This document shows positions 19,219 to 28,557 of a stretch of 55,350 bases of DNA, piece by piece (position 1 is the first letter of the stretch; each line of letters begins with the position of its first letter). The stretch is taken from positions 1-55,350 of the forward strand of contig CALBFP010000230.1 in the NCBI GenBank assembly GCA_937894115.1. The letters are read 5' to 3'. The translations under genes and the position numbers were made by a program. Below the pieces are notes generated by a model, which saw only the letters and a program-made list of their open reading frames with translations, searched no databases and was not told where the DNA came from. Origin of the DNA: an uncultured euryarchaeote (GTDB taxonomy: Archaea > Thermoplasmatota > Poseidoniia > Poseidoniales > Poseidoniaceae).

Positions 19219-20283
19219 TTACACCATCTTGTAGCGAAGAAGAGCAACAATGCCACCCAAGCCAGTAAGTTGCTCACCAGCATCGTGGTCGATTGAGCAC
19301 TGAATCAGATTTCCACCAATCTCATCCAATTTCGCGACCCAATCACTGAGCAACACCCCATCAATCAACGTCTCTCCATCTCTCAATAAATCAATCGCAA
19401 CAAGAAGCGTTTCAATCGCTCCTTCTTCCATGGCTCGAACAAGTTCCTGCTCTCCATAAGCAACTGCCCCGTTAGAGGCGATACGGGTCCATACCTCTTC
19501 TAAGAGCTGAATTTCTTTGTGAATTGCGTGGTCCTGCAGGAATTCATTTGCAAGTCCATCTTGCAATACTTCGTTGGCACCTGCTCGTCCTGCCATAGAT
19601 GTTGCAATCAAACGTAAGTTTCTTTGCGGTTCAGATTCGAGAATGACCGTTCTTAGTTTTTCACGAGCATGACCGGGTCCGCATACAATCATCGGTAACT
19701 CTTGGTCTGTTGCAGCGAGTATCTCTTTCGCTACCTGTTTTTGGAACGATTTTGCCACAGATTCACTGTTGCGAGCGTCTCCACGCTTCCCGCCACCGCG
19801 CATTGACCAAGTTGCCCCCTCTCGTAAGCCTCTTGAGGTGATTTCAAACAACACAATTTCGTCATTTTCAACAACAACAATTGAGACATTGCTTTTGTTT
19901 GATGACTCAATCGATTCCTCAAGCAGTGATACATCCATCTCGGGAAACGCATCCATTGAAATTAACTCAACTTCGTCTCCACATTCTATGAGATGTGTGT
20001 GGTGTAAACCGATATCAATCGGTGCTTGTTGTATGGTCCCATGCACACGCAAAATATCGGAATATGTTTGATATTCGGTTTTGAGAATTTTCAACTGAAT
20101 CCACATTTTCTTGCGTTCAGCGGCTTTGGCTCGTAATCCAGATTCAGCTGTTGTAGGATCTCTTCGCTCACCCAACATTGCAATTGAACGTCCTTGAGTA
20201 GCAACCCGTGCCAGAACCCACAAATCATCCTCGGATTCTATCCGAAGTTTCCATTGAGTGTCATCTCGCCGCAGGATGCGCAT
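19219..20283 (-). CDS. pelA: Pelota (Dom34) ribosome rescue factor
   Basis: 354 residues, the usual length. The N-terminal Sm-like domain (~1-130) begins MRILRRDDTQWKLRIESEDDL, the central eRF1_2-like domain includes VSIVVVENDEIVLFEI and the GGGKRGDAR loop, and the C-terminal domain includes the family's GRAGANEVL and a VAYGEQEL segment. There is no GGQ motif, as expected for Pelota versus release factor aRF1. It binds the A site of stalled ribosomes and with ABCE1 and an aEF1A-type GTPase splits them. It starts 6 nt after the formate-THF ligase stop and is followed 2 nt later by the 101-residue gene, so it sits within a leftward operon. Confidence 0.95.
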   Translation of the reverse strand: MRILRRDDTQWKLRIESEDDLWVLARVATQGRSIAMLGERRDPTTAESGLRAKAAERKKMWIQLKILKTEYQTYSDILRVHGTIQQAPIDIGLHHTHLIECGDEVELISMDAFPEMDVSLLEESIESSNKSNVSIVVVENDEIVLFEITSRGLREGATWSMRGGGKRGDARNSESVAKSFQKQVAKEILAATDQELPMIVCGPGHAREKLRTVILESEPQRNLRLIATSMAGRAGANEVLQDGLANEFLQDHAIHKEIQLLEEVWTRIASNGAVAYGEQELVRAMEEGAIETLLVAIDLLRDGETLIDGVLLSDWVAKLDEIGGNLIQCSIDHDAGEQLTGLGGIVALLRYKMV

Positions 20284-20289
20284 CGGTGT

Positions 20290-22005
20290 TCACCCAAATA
20301 CGCCCTTGAGGTTACCGTCCTCATCCATATCCATATCGTTTGCAGCAGGTCGTTTCGGCAAACCTGGCATTGTCATCATCGAGCCAAGAATGGCCACGAC
20401 AAAACCTGCTCCGGAATTCAAACGGAATTCCCGAATAGGAAGATCAAAACCTGTGGGAGCACCAAGCATTCCAGCATCATGAGAAAATGAGTATTGTGTC
20501 TTTGCCATGCAAATGGGAAGATTTCCGTAACCCCAATCCTGAATTTTCTTGAGTTGCCGTTTTGCTGATGTTTCGATCTGTACGCTGTTTGCTCCGTACA
20601 TTCGGGTTGCTATAGCGTTGATTTTGTCTTCGATAGAATCGCTTGAAACTACGAGTGGAAGAAACGGACGTCCAGCAGCGACATGTTCATGAATGGCCTC
20701 GACAACAGATTTAGCGAGATCAATTCCACCTTCTCCACCTTTGGCATGAACGTCGGTCCGACATACTCGAGTTGCTCCGCTTGCTCGAGCAGCGGATTCA
20801 ATTGCTTGAAGTTCTGCTTCTGTATCACTACCAAAACGATTGATTGAAACTACAACAGGTACACCAAACCGAGCCATGTTTTTGATGTGACGATCAAGAT
20901 TGGATGTTGCGCCTGCGATGACAGCTTGAACATTTTCTGTTTCTAGTTCTTCTTTTGATGGTCGATAGCCTCCACGTTCTCCAAAGGCTTTACCGTGCAA
21001 TTTCATCGATCGTACAGTAACGTTCATCACCACGCAATCAGGTGCTTTGCCAGATGTATTTGCTTTGATGTGCATAAATTTTTCAGCGCCCATATCGCTT
21101 CCAAAGCCAGCTTCTGTGACCACGTAATCAGCACAAGAGAGAGCGATTCGATCTGCAACAATAGAGGAATTTCCATGCGCAATGTTTGCAAAAGGGCCTC
21201 CGTGAATAAATGCAGGATTTCCTTCAATTGTTTGAACGAGATTGGGTAAAAACGCATTGCGTAGAAGAAGGGCCATGGAACCTGCTGCTTCAATGTGTTC
21301 CGCTTTGATGGGTTTCCCATCCATGGATTCAGCGATGACAATGTTGCCAAGCCGCTTTCGTAAATCTGCATAGTCTTTTGCAAGCACGAGAATAGCCATA
21401 ATTTCGGAGGCGGCCGTGATATCAAACCGGTCTTGACGTACGTTGCCGTTGGCTGGACCGCCAAGTCCAATCACAACTTCTCGCAAAGACCGGTCGTTCA
21501 AATCGACAACCCGTGGCCAGTAGACTCGGTTTGCATCGATGTTGCACTCGTTCCCTTGCTTGATGTGGTTATCGAGTAAGGATGACAGAAGATTGTGTGC
21601 AGAAGTGACTGCATGGAGGTCACCAGTAAAGTGCAGGTTGATTTCCTCCATAGGAAGAACTTGAGCGTGGCCTCCACCAGCAGCCCCTCCCTTGATACCA
21701 AAAACTGGGCCCATTGATGGTTCACGGACGACACATGTCGCGTTCTTGCCAAGTTGACATAGTGCTTGAGTCAATCCAATTGTTGTGACTGTTTTACCTT
21801 CACCAAACGGAGTGGGGTTAACCGAAGTTACGAGAATAAGATTCCCATTGGAAGAACCAAACCGTTGCTTCATTCCCTCCCAAGACAACTTCGCCATATG
21901 TTTCCCATAAGGAATCAATTCACCGGAGGGAATTCCTAATTTCCAAGCAATGGCCTCAATCGGTTCCAATTGGGCGTTACGTGCGATGTCCAAATCACTA
22001 GCCAT
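20290..22005 (-). CDS. fhs: Formate-tetrahydrofolate ligase
   Basis: 571 residues from the ATG at 22005; an in-frame TTG at 22017 is a less likely start. The nucleotide-binding loop TPFGEGKT (65-72) and the long conserved core (VREPSMGPVFGIKGGAAGGG, then FNIHF-like and EAGFGSDMGAEKF segments) are typical of FTHFS, which uses ATP to join formate and tetrahydrofolate to give 10-formyl-THF. This enzyme is mostly bacterial and sporadic in archaea, so lateral acquisition is likely, while presence in an operon with pelota shows it is settled in this genome. It supplies one-carbon units for purines and may assimilate formate. The C-terminus ends in an acidic DMDMDEDG stretch. Confidence 0.96.
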   Translation of the reverse strand: MASDLDIARNAQLEPIEAIAWKLGIPSGELIPYGKHMAKLSWEGMKQRFGSSNGNLILVTSVNPTPFGEGKTVTTIGLTQALCQLGKNATCVVREPSMGPVFGIKGGAAGGGHAQVLPMEEINLHFTGDLHAVTSAHNLLSSLLDNHIKQGNECNIDANRVYWPRVVDLNDRSLREVVIGLGGPANGNVRQDRFDITAASEIMAILVLAKDYADLRKRLGNIVIAESMDGKPIKAEHIEAAGSMALLLRNAFLPNLVQTIEGNPAFIHGGPFANIAHGNSSIVADRIALSCADYVVTEAGFGSDMGAEKFMHIKANTSGKAPDCVVMNVTVRSMKLHGKAFGERGGYRPSKEELETENVQAVIAGATSNLDRHIKNMARFGVPVVVSINRFGSDTEAELQAIESAARASGATRVCRTDVHAKGGEGGIDLAKSVVEAIHEHVAAGRPFLPLVVSSDSIEDKINAIATRMYGANSVQIETSAKRQLKKIQDWGYGNLPICMAKTQYSFSHDAGMLGAPTGFDLPIREFRLNSGAGFVVAILGSMMTMPGLPKRPAANDMDMDEDGNLKGVFG

Positions 22006-22094
22006 GAACTGCTGCAAGGCCGTTTGGCTATCAAATCAACCCCTCAAAATGGGTCCTTCCTACGGTTTTACCATAGATTTTGTTTCGGCCGACT

Positions 22095-23483
22095 TCAGTC
22101 TTCCTTCATTGACCCAAGGTAGTCGGGTAGATCGACGCCAGCCATCTTGGCTACATCATGGACCGGAGGCAGGGAACGTATCAAGGAGGATACGAAATTC
22201 GCTGTGCTTCCACCCTCGCCACCATTGCCTGAATCCCAAACAGTAATCTTGTCGATTTGGAGGTTCGAGATTGCCTCGGTTTGTCGAGCAACGATCTCCT
22301 CAATCTTCTCAACCATCAGAAGCGTTGCAGCGGCTTTGACATCGCCACCAGCACTTGCAACGAGTTGTTTGTATCCGTTTGCTTTTGCTTCGAGAACAGC
22401 CTTGGTACCCTCTGCTTCAGCGTTGTAGCGGGCCAAAACAGCATCTGCTTCACCTTGGGCGATGCGACGTTGACGCTCAGCCTCAGCCTCTGCGGCAATC
22501 TCAATCTGCGTCTTGGATATTTCCTCACGAACGATTTCTTCAGCACGAAGACGTTCTTGTTCAAGACTGTATTGTGCTTTTTGAACATCCATTTCAGCAG
22601 TACGTCGGGCAACTTCCGCACGTCGCATTGCCTCAGCTTCCTTCTCTTCAAGGTCTGCTTGATACGCAGCAATTTCAGCACGAGAAATGTTTTCGCCCTG
22701 TACACCAGTTGCTTCTTGTTGTTGGACGTAAACACGTCGGTCAACTTCAGCAGCCTTTTGTCCCTTTTCAGATTCTGCAACGTTTTCTGCGACTTGGACT
22801 TCCCGCTCTCTGTCTGCATTTGCCTTACCGATTGCACCATCACGCTCAGCGTTTGCAACGTCGACGAGAGCCTTGTTGACGGCACCTGCTGCAGCCTTCT
22901 TACCAATGCTGTTGATGTAATTGGACTCATCAGTAATATCGATGATGTTGACGTTGATGAGGTAGAGACCTAACTTGTGAAGTTCTGCACCGACGTTGTC
23001 ACGGATGAGTTCGAGGAATGCATCACGATCTTGGTTGATTTGTTCGATGGTTAAACTTGCGACAGTAAGACGGAGTTGACCAAGGATAATTTCTTGTGCC
23101 ATTCCCTCAATGTCGTTTTTTGTAAGATGAAGCAGACGCTCTGCAGCGTTGTTCATAATCAGGGGGTTGGTACTGACACCGACTGTGAATGTTGATGGAA
23201 CGTTGATACGAATGTTTTGTAGTGAAAGTGCATTGTCGAGAGGAATGGATATTGTCATAGGAATAAGAGAGATTTTCTTGTATTCCTGAATCAGTGGCCA
23301 AACCATAACGGCACCACCGTGGATACATCTCGAGGCTTTCCCCCCACGGATTCGTCCATAAACAACGAGAATTTCGTCAGAGGCGCAACGTTTGTATCGT
23401 GTTGCTACCAATATAATTCCAAAGGCTGCGATAGCCAATACGCCAAAAACGATGAAAACTGCCCAAAATCCTGCATCCGCCAT
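22095..23483 (-). CDS. Flotillin-like SPFH-domain membrane protein
   Basis: 462 residues: one N-terminal transmembrane helix (~6-27), an SPFH/band-7 domain (~30-195) with the flotillin-type GGKASRCIHGGAVMVWP opening, a long Ala/Glu-rich coiled coil (~195-400), and a C-terminal tail with a Gly-rich WDSGNGGEGG. Domain order and length match bacterial FloT/YuaG-type flotillins, which form membrane microdomain scaffolds. It follows the NfeD-like gene by 60 nt on the same strand, the classic flotillin-NfeD pairing. No protease domain is present. Cellular role here (membrane order, stress, or envelope organisation) is inferred from relatives. Confidence 0.92.
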   Translation of the reverse strand: MADAGFWAVFIVFGVLAIAAFGIILVATRYKRCASDEILVVYGRIRGGKASRCIHGGAVMVWPLIQEYKKISLIPMTISIPLDNALSLQNIRINVPSTFTVGVSTNPLIMNNAAERLLHLTKNDIEGMAQEIILGQLRLTVASLTIEQINQDRDAFLELIRDNVGAELHKLGLYLINVNIIDITDESNYINSIGKKAAAGAVNKALVDVANAERDGAIGKANADREREVQVAENVAESEKGQKAAEVDRRVYVQQQEATGVQGENISRAEIAAYQADLEEKEAEAMRRAEVARRTAEMDVQKAQYSLEQERLRAEEIVREEISKTQIEIAAEAEAERQRRIAQGEADAVLARYNAEAEGTKAVLEAKANGYKQLVASAGGDVKAAATLLMVEKIEEIVARQTEAISNLQIDKITVWDSGNGGEGGSTANFVSSLIRSLPPVHDVAKMAGVDLPDYLGSMKED

Positions 23484-23543
23484 GATTCTTTGTAGCGTTC
23501 TTCGCTATTAATCACTTTGCCTGCGGCTTTGTTGGATTTGTTA

Positions 23544-24152
23544 TCACTCTTCGGAGGAGATGTCGTCGAGTGGCGCAACAATCATTGTCGAACCGATGAT
23601 ATCGACTACTTTGATGAATTCTCCAGATGGAATTAGCATGTTTTTGTCCTGTGCTCTAGCCAACAACGTCTTGAGCGTACCGTCAACAGGAACTTGAATC
23701 TCGCCGGTTTCGTTTGGCTTAATGCGGGAATAGACTTGGCCTCGCTGACCGACCGCATCGTTGTAATTGATGGTACCATCAGCTTGCAACTGATTGATTC
23801 CATACATCATTTTCCCCATACCGTACATGCCGGCTGCAGCACCGATTCCACCGGCCAGTACAGCGACAACATCGCTACCGGTCGCTGAAAGGCCGAACAT
23901 ACCTGTCAGGCCGAACATCATAACTGCAACCGAAAGTCCTTGCACGCTCAAAATTTCGAATGCTCCACCTCCAGCGTCGATATCCAAGCCGATTGCATCG
24001 GTAACTCCTCCTAAGACGTCACCGATCATCATCAGAAGCATCATGATAAAGAAGAGAATTCCACCAAGAACTGCGCAACTCACGAAGATAATTTCCATCA
24101 GTGTCGGAGTCTCAATTCCAACAAACTCAGTTAGCCATTCAAACAAGGTCAT
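23544..24152 (-). CDS. NfeD/YqiJ-like membrane protein with C-terminal OB-fold
   Basis: About 202 residues from the ATG at 24152. That start is preferred over an in-frame ATG at 24194 because GGTGAT lies at good spacing before it and because the longer form would overlap the upstream gene. It has two or three transmembrane segments (near 15-45, 75-100 and 100-120) and a C-terminal beta domain (~135-200: VGQRGQVYSRIKP, VPVDGTLKTL, GEFIKVVDIIGSTMIVAPL) typical of NfeD OB-folds. It precedes the flotillin gene, matching known NfeD-SPFH operons in which the OB domain faces the SPFH partner. Confidence 0.82.
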   Translation of the reverse strand: MTLFEWLTEFVGIETPTLMEIIFVSCAVLGGILFFIMMLLMMIGDVLGGVTDAIGLDIDAGGGAFEILSVQGLSVAVMMFGLTGMFGLSATGSDVVAVLAGGIGAAAGMYGMGKMMYGINQLQADGTINYNDAVGQRGQVYSRIKPNETGEIQVPVDGTLKTLLARAQDKNMLIPSGEFIKVVDIIGSTMIVAPLDDISSEE

Positions 24153-24174
24153 GTTCCGAATCACCAGCCAGTCA

Positions 24175-24426
24175 TTAATTGTCTTTTCTAGCAATTTGTT
24201 GGAGTTTGTATCGTTCTATTGCAACTATAAGGGATAAGGAAAGGCCCGCGAACAACGCTGATACGATGTTTGGAACATCAGCAGCCCACAGCAGCAACCA
24301 TACCCACAGAGGTAGAAACAACATCATTGTTCTACGAATAAAAGGCCAGAGTCCTCCGAACAACTCTTCAGAGCCTTCATCGATGGCTCGTATTGTCGTA
24401 ACCGTTCCTGGGTCGATAGGAATCAT
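24175..24426 (-). CDS. Small membrane protein upstream of the NfeD-flotillin pair
   Basis: 83 residues with two closely spaced hydrophobic segments (~34-52 and ~54-68) between a polar N-terminus and a basic C-terminus (ERYKLQQIARK). I do not recognise the family. It ends 22 nt before the NfeD-like start and starts 16 nt after the preceding small membrane gene, so the four genes form a cluster. It may be an accessory subunit of the flotillin complex, on context alone. Confidence 0.68.
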   Translation of the reverse strand: MIPIDPGTVTTIRAIDEGSEELFGGLWPFIRRTMMLFLPLWVWLLLWAADVPNIVSALFAGLSLSLIVAIERYKLQQIARKDN

Positions 24427-24442
24427 GTTTTTCGCCTTGTTA

Positions 24443-24745
24443 TCAAACAGCGGCCAGCAATACGATCAACGAGACAACCCAAAGACCGACACCAAAGCCG
24501 ACACCCTTTCCTTGGCCCTTAATCGCATCATCGTGAACCTCACGGCTCATCTTGAGAGGATTGAGAAGGAGATCACGTTGTTCTTGTCGGAAAATAATCA
24601 ATGCAAGCATAAATGCTGCAGCGGCGGAACCACCAAACAGTGTTGTAATCCATCCTTCTACTTCGCCAACAAGTTTGATTGAGAGAAAAACTTGTGTAAT
24701 TGCAAACATCATCCAGAGAAAGGACCCACGTTCTGCTGCGGCCAT
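24443..24745 (-). CDS. Small membrane protein, first gene of the flotillin cluster
   Basis: 100 residues with three hydrophobic segments: ~8-28, ~32-51 and ~80-99, with a charged loop RQEQRDLLLNPLKMSREVHDD between the last two. No family recognised. As first gene of the leftward cluster it is preceded by a ~106-nt divergent gap shared with the AroE-like gene. A TTCAAAAAG element near 24770 on this strand could be its TATA box. Function unknown; linkage to flotillin and NfeD suggests a membrane-domain role. Confidence 0.7.
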   Translation of the reverse strand: MAAAERGSFLWMMFAITQVFLSIKLVGEVEGWITTLFGGSAAAAFMLALIIFRQEQRDLLLNPLKMSREVHDDAIKGQGKGVGFGVGLWVVSLIVLLAAV

Positions 24746-24851
24746 GGTACAAGGAGGACGGTCTTCTTTTTGAATCCATGGCCTGCATTTTGTTGCTTAA
24801 GACAAGATGTTCAAAGCAGACGTTCATGAACAATGACTCCGAAGTAGAACC

Positions 24852-25835
24852 ATGTTCGGTTTGAGGTACGCTGTTGGTGGCGCTCCGATTGAACACACCT
24901 TGTCACCAATTTTGTTTGACCTTGTCCTTGTGTATCTCAAGGACAAAGGGTACTTTTCAAAACTTGATGCATCAACGGTTACCATTGTTGAAACCAACCA
25001 CATCGATGAGGTTCTTGGATGGGCCTACATCGAACACGACGAGCACCAACCTCTATGGGGACCTGTCAACGAGAAGGTGAAGACGTTCCAACCGCAGCTT
25101 TTGAATGCTGCATTGAAGGCGATTCAACTCGATTCTGATGCAAGGATTGCAGCAAAACTTCGACCGGTTATTCGTAAAACTGACACATTGAATTTCCCAG
25201 AGCGTTCCTCCTCATATGAAGTGTGGCTGAACCTCACTTCACCCCTCAAACACCAGATTCAAGGTGTGGCTTTCTCAGCAATCGATGAAGCGCTTGAAAT
25301 TATTTCCGTTAACGCACTTCGATACGATGGGCAAGGATGGTATTGTGCGACCACCGATGGGCAAGGGGTTGTACATGTAGCGTCACACTTTGGAATCGAA
25401 GTATCCAAAGGTGCAGTTCTTGGCATCAATGGAGGAGGGGGGGCTGCTCGTTCAATTGCTTCCGCCTGGCGCAGTCATGGTGGAAAGATTCTCTCCCTTG
25501 GCGGAAAGCGTCAACTTCCAGCAACAATGGTCAATTCAAAATTGGAAGCGAAAACGATGTGCGATTTGATCATCGATGCTGAGGGCACGCTGGAAGTTGA
25601 TGTCAATGCAAGGTTCGTTCTCAGTCCAGTATATCAGCCTATGAAAGGGACGTATGATGAACGCATGAATGCGCTCTCAACCAGCAACAATCAAATTGAC
25701 GGACGGTGGATGTTGGCCGCTCAACATCTCGAGTGTTGGCGTAGCTTGTGGGCACCTCATCTTTCAGCGGATATGCCTTCATTGGAAGAATTGGTGACAT
25801 GGTTGGTCGCAGTTGAATGTGAATTTGAGCAATGA
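24852..25835 (+). CDS. Shikimate dehydrogenase-like protein (divergent AroE family)
   Basis: 327 residues, longer than the ~270 of typical AroE. Family landmarks are present: YAVGGAPIEHTLSP (substrate Ser region), NLTSPLKHQ with the catalytic Lys, VNAL, TTDGQG with the catalytic Asp, a Rossmann dinucleotide loop VLGINGGGGAARSI, and AAQHLECW near the end with the conserved Gln. The catalytic pair therefore looks intact and an NAD(P)-dependent reduction of 3-dehydroshikimate is plausible. The extra ~60 residues lie mainly between the first motif and NLTSP. No other shikimate pathway gene is in the window, so a related quinate-type or other substrate cannot be excluded. The 3' end is 25 nt before the next ATG used here. 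Confidence 0.75.
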   Translation: MFGLRYAVGGAPIEHTLSPILFDLVLVYLKDKGYFSKLDASTVTIVETNHIDEVLGWAYIEHDEHQPLWGPVNEKVKTFQPQLLNAALKAIQLDSDARIAAKLRPVIRKTDTLNFPERSSSYEVWLNLTSPLKHQIQGVAFSAIDEALEIISVNALRYDGQGWYCATTDGQGVVHVASHFGIEVSKGAVLGINGGGGAARSIASAWRSHGGKILSLGGKRQLPATMVNSKLEAKTMCDLIIDAEGTLEVDVNARFVLSPVYQPMKGTYDERMNALSTSNNQIDGRWMLAAQHLECWRSLWAPHLSADMPSLEELVTWLVAVECEFEQ

Positions 25836-25860
25836 CGATGCAATCGTGTGCAAAAATCAA

Positions 25861-28557
25861 ATGTCCCTACGCGCACCGAACACCATGAGAGAGCGAGCGT
25901 TAGGCCTCATCGGTTTGCTTTTTCTTTCTGTACTTTCAACGGCAATGGCAGTCCCTGAAGAAGACCCCAATTTTCAGCCATCGCACACCGGACCTGACTT
26001 TCCAGTAGGTTACGTTGATTTCAGTTCCGAATCCGGCTCTTTTGAATCCGATCACCGTCTGGTTTATCCGGCTATGTACAGTGGTGAGGAAAAGGAAATG
26101 GCTGGAAATGGCCCGTTCCCCTGGGTTCTCTTGCTCATTGATGAAAACGAATCTCCGGACAACTACATGCTCGTTTCAACGCGCATCGCTCAACGAGGTA
26201 CAATGGTCTACATCCACTCCGAATTGAACTCAGACACAAATCCAACATGGCAGAGCCTCATCGACTCCATTCTCGATGTTCAATCATGGATGAAAGATGC
26301 GAATCAAACCAACGATGTTGTCCTTGGCATGTACGGTTCCGTTGACGAAAATCATTGGGGTTTGATCGGGCACGGCTATGGAGCAACTTATGCTGCGAAT
26401 GTCTACGTTAACTGGGAGAATCTTGTCACTGACGGGACGCTCCAACCTCCACGGGCGTTGGTCGGATTGGCGATGCAAGTAGAGGAGGTTCAGGATCCAA
26501 TTGTCATCAGTGGGGGGGTTCCCAATGTTGCTCTTTTCATAACAGGAAGCGCTGATGAGGTCGCACCTGCAACGGAACACGTAATCCCAGTACTGGAAAA
26601 TGTCGATGGACTTGCATGGCAAATACTGCACTCGCTGGGGGCAAATCACTATCAGTATCAAGACTCGACATCGTTCTTTGAAAATCTGAACGATGGAGAT
26701 GCATCGTTGACACAAGAAGAACAAATTGATCACGCAATGGAGCATATTTTGCCGTATTTCGATCTCACCTTGCGTGGAGATCATTCCAAGTTCCGAGAGG
26801 CGTTCAATCGGGAAACGAACCTCTATTCTTCTTCGGATTCAAACGGTTATGTCGATGAGTTGCTCGATGATGCAAAATTGATCAAAATAACAAACGTCAC
26901 AAGTCTAAATGGAACGATTTTTGGTCCACAAGACAATGCTGAATTTGAGGCGTTTTGGTCCATGAGAAATGGAGACGTCCATGCAGATCTTCCTTCATCA
27001 TGGACGATTGAGGGTCATTGTCTCTTGAACAATCTGACAACCTATCAAGCCGTAATTGAAAACAACAAAGTCTCGTGTACGATACCAATGCAAGGTATAG
27101 CTCCGGGGCCACATGAACTTCGACTTGTCGTCTCGGTAGAAGGTGGAACAGGATTTGAGAGTTTTGAGTTTAATCGAACCAACGACCCAATTGTACTGGT
27201 GGAACCATTACCAGAATTTCTTCTTCCACAACGTGGATCTGTTCGCATAAATGCCTCGGAAATTGCTTCGGATCCAGACGGTCAGGCGATTCGTATCGTG
27301 AGTGCAAATTTGCTTGAAAATCAATCGCATTTTAACATCGTTGTGGACCAGGACTCTTCTTCTGCAATGTTGTATCATGCGCTGGATGAGGAGTGGGAGG
27401 GAACGACTCGTGTTGAGCTTTTGTTGAGGGCTGAAGGAGAGATTCTCGATGAAGTAGTCGTAACTGTCATTGGACGCATAACTCCGGTGGACGACCAGAT
27501 TATACAGCTGTCTATGATTGAACAGCAAACACTCATCGAAGATGGTCAAAGCATTTTTATCAACTATGAGGATTACTTCTTCGACCCAGAACAACAACCA
27601 CTGACGGTTTTGATTAACGGAATGAATCAAGGTTCGGGAGCGAAGGTTTCTTGGAACGTTTCCAGTGACTTGCAACGTGTTCAATTCACACCGCTTCCTA
27701 ATGCGAACGGTGCAGAAGTCCTTCAGTTGTCCATTTCTGATGGTGTTAATCCTTCTCTAATTGTCGACGTACCCCTTCGTATTGAGGCCGTAAACGATGA
27801 ATTCGTTGTCGATGAAACCGCTTGGTCGATTACGATGGAGGAAGAAGAAACCGTCCTTCTGAATCTCTCGGAATTTGCAACAGACATCGATGGAGATGCA
27901 TTGACTTGGACGGTTGAAACCAACGGAAATTCAAAGGCAATGCTTGCCTTATCTGGCCAAGAATTGCTTGTCTCTGCCTTGCTTGATGAGTGGGGTTTGG
28001 ACTCAGGTTGGTGGTTAAACGTGACCGATGGAACGGAAACCTATTCTCGAATCGTGAACATCACCATCGAACCATTGCCCGATCGGCCAACTCTTTCAAA
28101 CACATCGGTTGAAAAAACCGGTGATTCTGAATTAACACTTCGATGGGAGTGGAGCGATAAGGACGGGGATGAGATGGACGTCTTCCTTCAGTTTGATGGC
28201 GTCGATGTTATCGGCCAACGCAATTGCGATGCGAACGGGACTTGTCTTGAACGGGTCGATATCGAGATTGTGCCTGGATTGTACGTCAGCATCGATATTG
28301 TCGCTCGGGACGACTCGTTTTCCGATGTAGTATCAAGATTGCAGTATGTAGTTCCTGAAGAACAATCAACACCATCGTTGAGTGACGATATTGAATCAAA
28401 TTCAAGTGGGACCATGGTTGCAGTTGCCATTACACTACCGCTTCTTTGCATCATTGGTTGGTTGCTGTATCAAATCAGAAAGCCACCGAAAAATCCAGTG
28501 GAAGATACCTCAGCCGGAGGCCTACTCGCTCGTGCTGAAACAATGAATCGGTCATAG
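25861..28557 (+). CDS. Secreted membrane-anchored protein: inactive-looking alpha/beta hydrolase domain plus Ig/cadherin-like domains
   Basis: 898 residues. A signal peptide (MRERALGLIGLLFLSVLSTAMA) begins at the internal ATG 25885, so 25861 or 25885 is the start. Residues ~50-330 resemble the chlorophyllase/dienelactone-hydrolase/polyesterase fold: an acid loop TGSADEVAP (Asp232), GANHYQYQD (His263) and a nucleophile-elbow motif GHGYG in which the expected Ser is Gly172 (codon GGC at 26374). Then come cadherin/Ig-like repeats (~370-830) with DPDGQ-, DPEQQ- and DIDGDAL-type calcium-binding-like turns, one transmembrane helix (~855-876) and a short cytoplasmic tail. With the nucleophile missing it is probably non-catalytic and binds its substrate, or uses another residue. 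It overlaps the convergent carboxyltransferase gene by 6 bp. Confidence 0.8.
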   Translation: MSLRAPNTMRERALGLIGLLFLSVLSTAMAVPEEDPNFQPSHTGPDFPVGYVDFSSESGSFESDHRLVYPAMYSGEEKEMAGNGPFPWVLLLIDENESPDNYMLVSTRIAQRGTMVYIHSELNSDTNPTWQSLIDSILDVQSWMKDANQTNDVVLGMYGSVDENHWGLIGHGYGATYAANVYVNWENLVTDGTLQPPRALVGLAMQVEEVQDPIVISGGVPNVALFITGSADEVAPATEHVIPVLENVDGLAWQILHSLGANHYQYQDSTSFFENLNDGDASLTQEEQIDHAMEHILPYFDLTLRGDHSKFREAFNRETNLYSSSDSNGYVDELLDDAKLIKITNVTSLNGTIFGPQDNAEFEAFWSMRNGDVHADLPSSWTIEGHCLLNNLTTYQAVIENNKVSCTIPMQGIAPGPHELRLVVSVEGGTGFESFEFNRTNDPIVLVEPLPEFLLPQRGSVRINASEIASDPDGQAIRIVSANLLENQSHFNIVVDQDSSSAMLYHALDEEWEGTTRVELLLRAEGEILDEVVVTVIGRITPVDDQIIQLSMIEQQTLIEDGQSIFINYEDYFFDPEQQPLTVLINGMNQGSGAKVSWNVSSDLQRVQFTPLPNANGAEVLQLSISDGVNPSLIVDVPLRIEAVNDEFVVDETAWSITMEEEETVLLNLSEFATDIDGDALTWTVETNGNSKAMLALSGQELLVSALLDEWGLDSGWWLNVTDGTETYSRIVNITIEPLPDRPTLSNTSVEKTGDSELTLRWEWSDKDGDEMDVFLQFDGVDVIGQRNCDANGTCLERVDIEIVPGLYVSIDIVARDDSFSDVVSRLQYVVPEEQSTPSLSDDIESNSSGTMVAVAITLPLLCIIGWLLYQIRKPPKNPVEDTSAGGLLARAETMNRS

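Noticed and set aside
22257-22973. A 238-codon open frame on the plus strand within the flotillin gene
   Set aside because: It is antisense to the Ala/Glu-rich coiled coil of a clear flotillin; its translation is Cys/Phe/Leu-rich with no domain, which is typical of a mirror frame.
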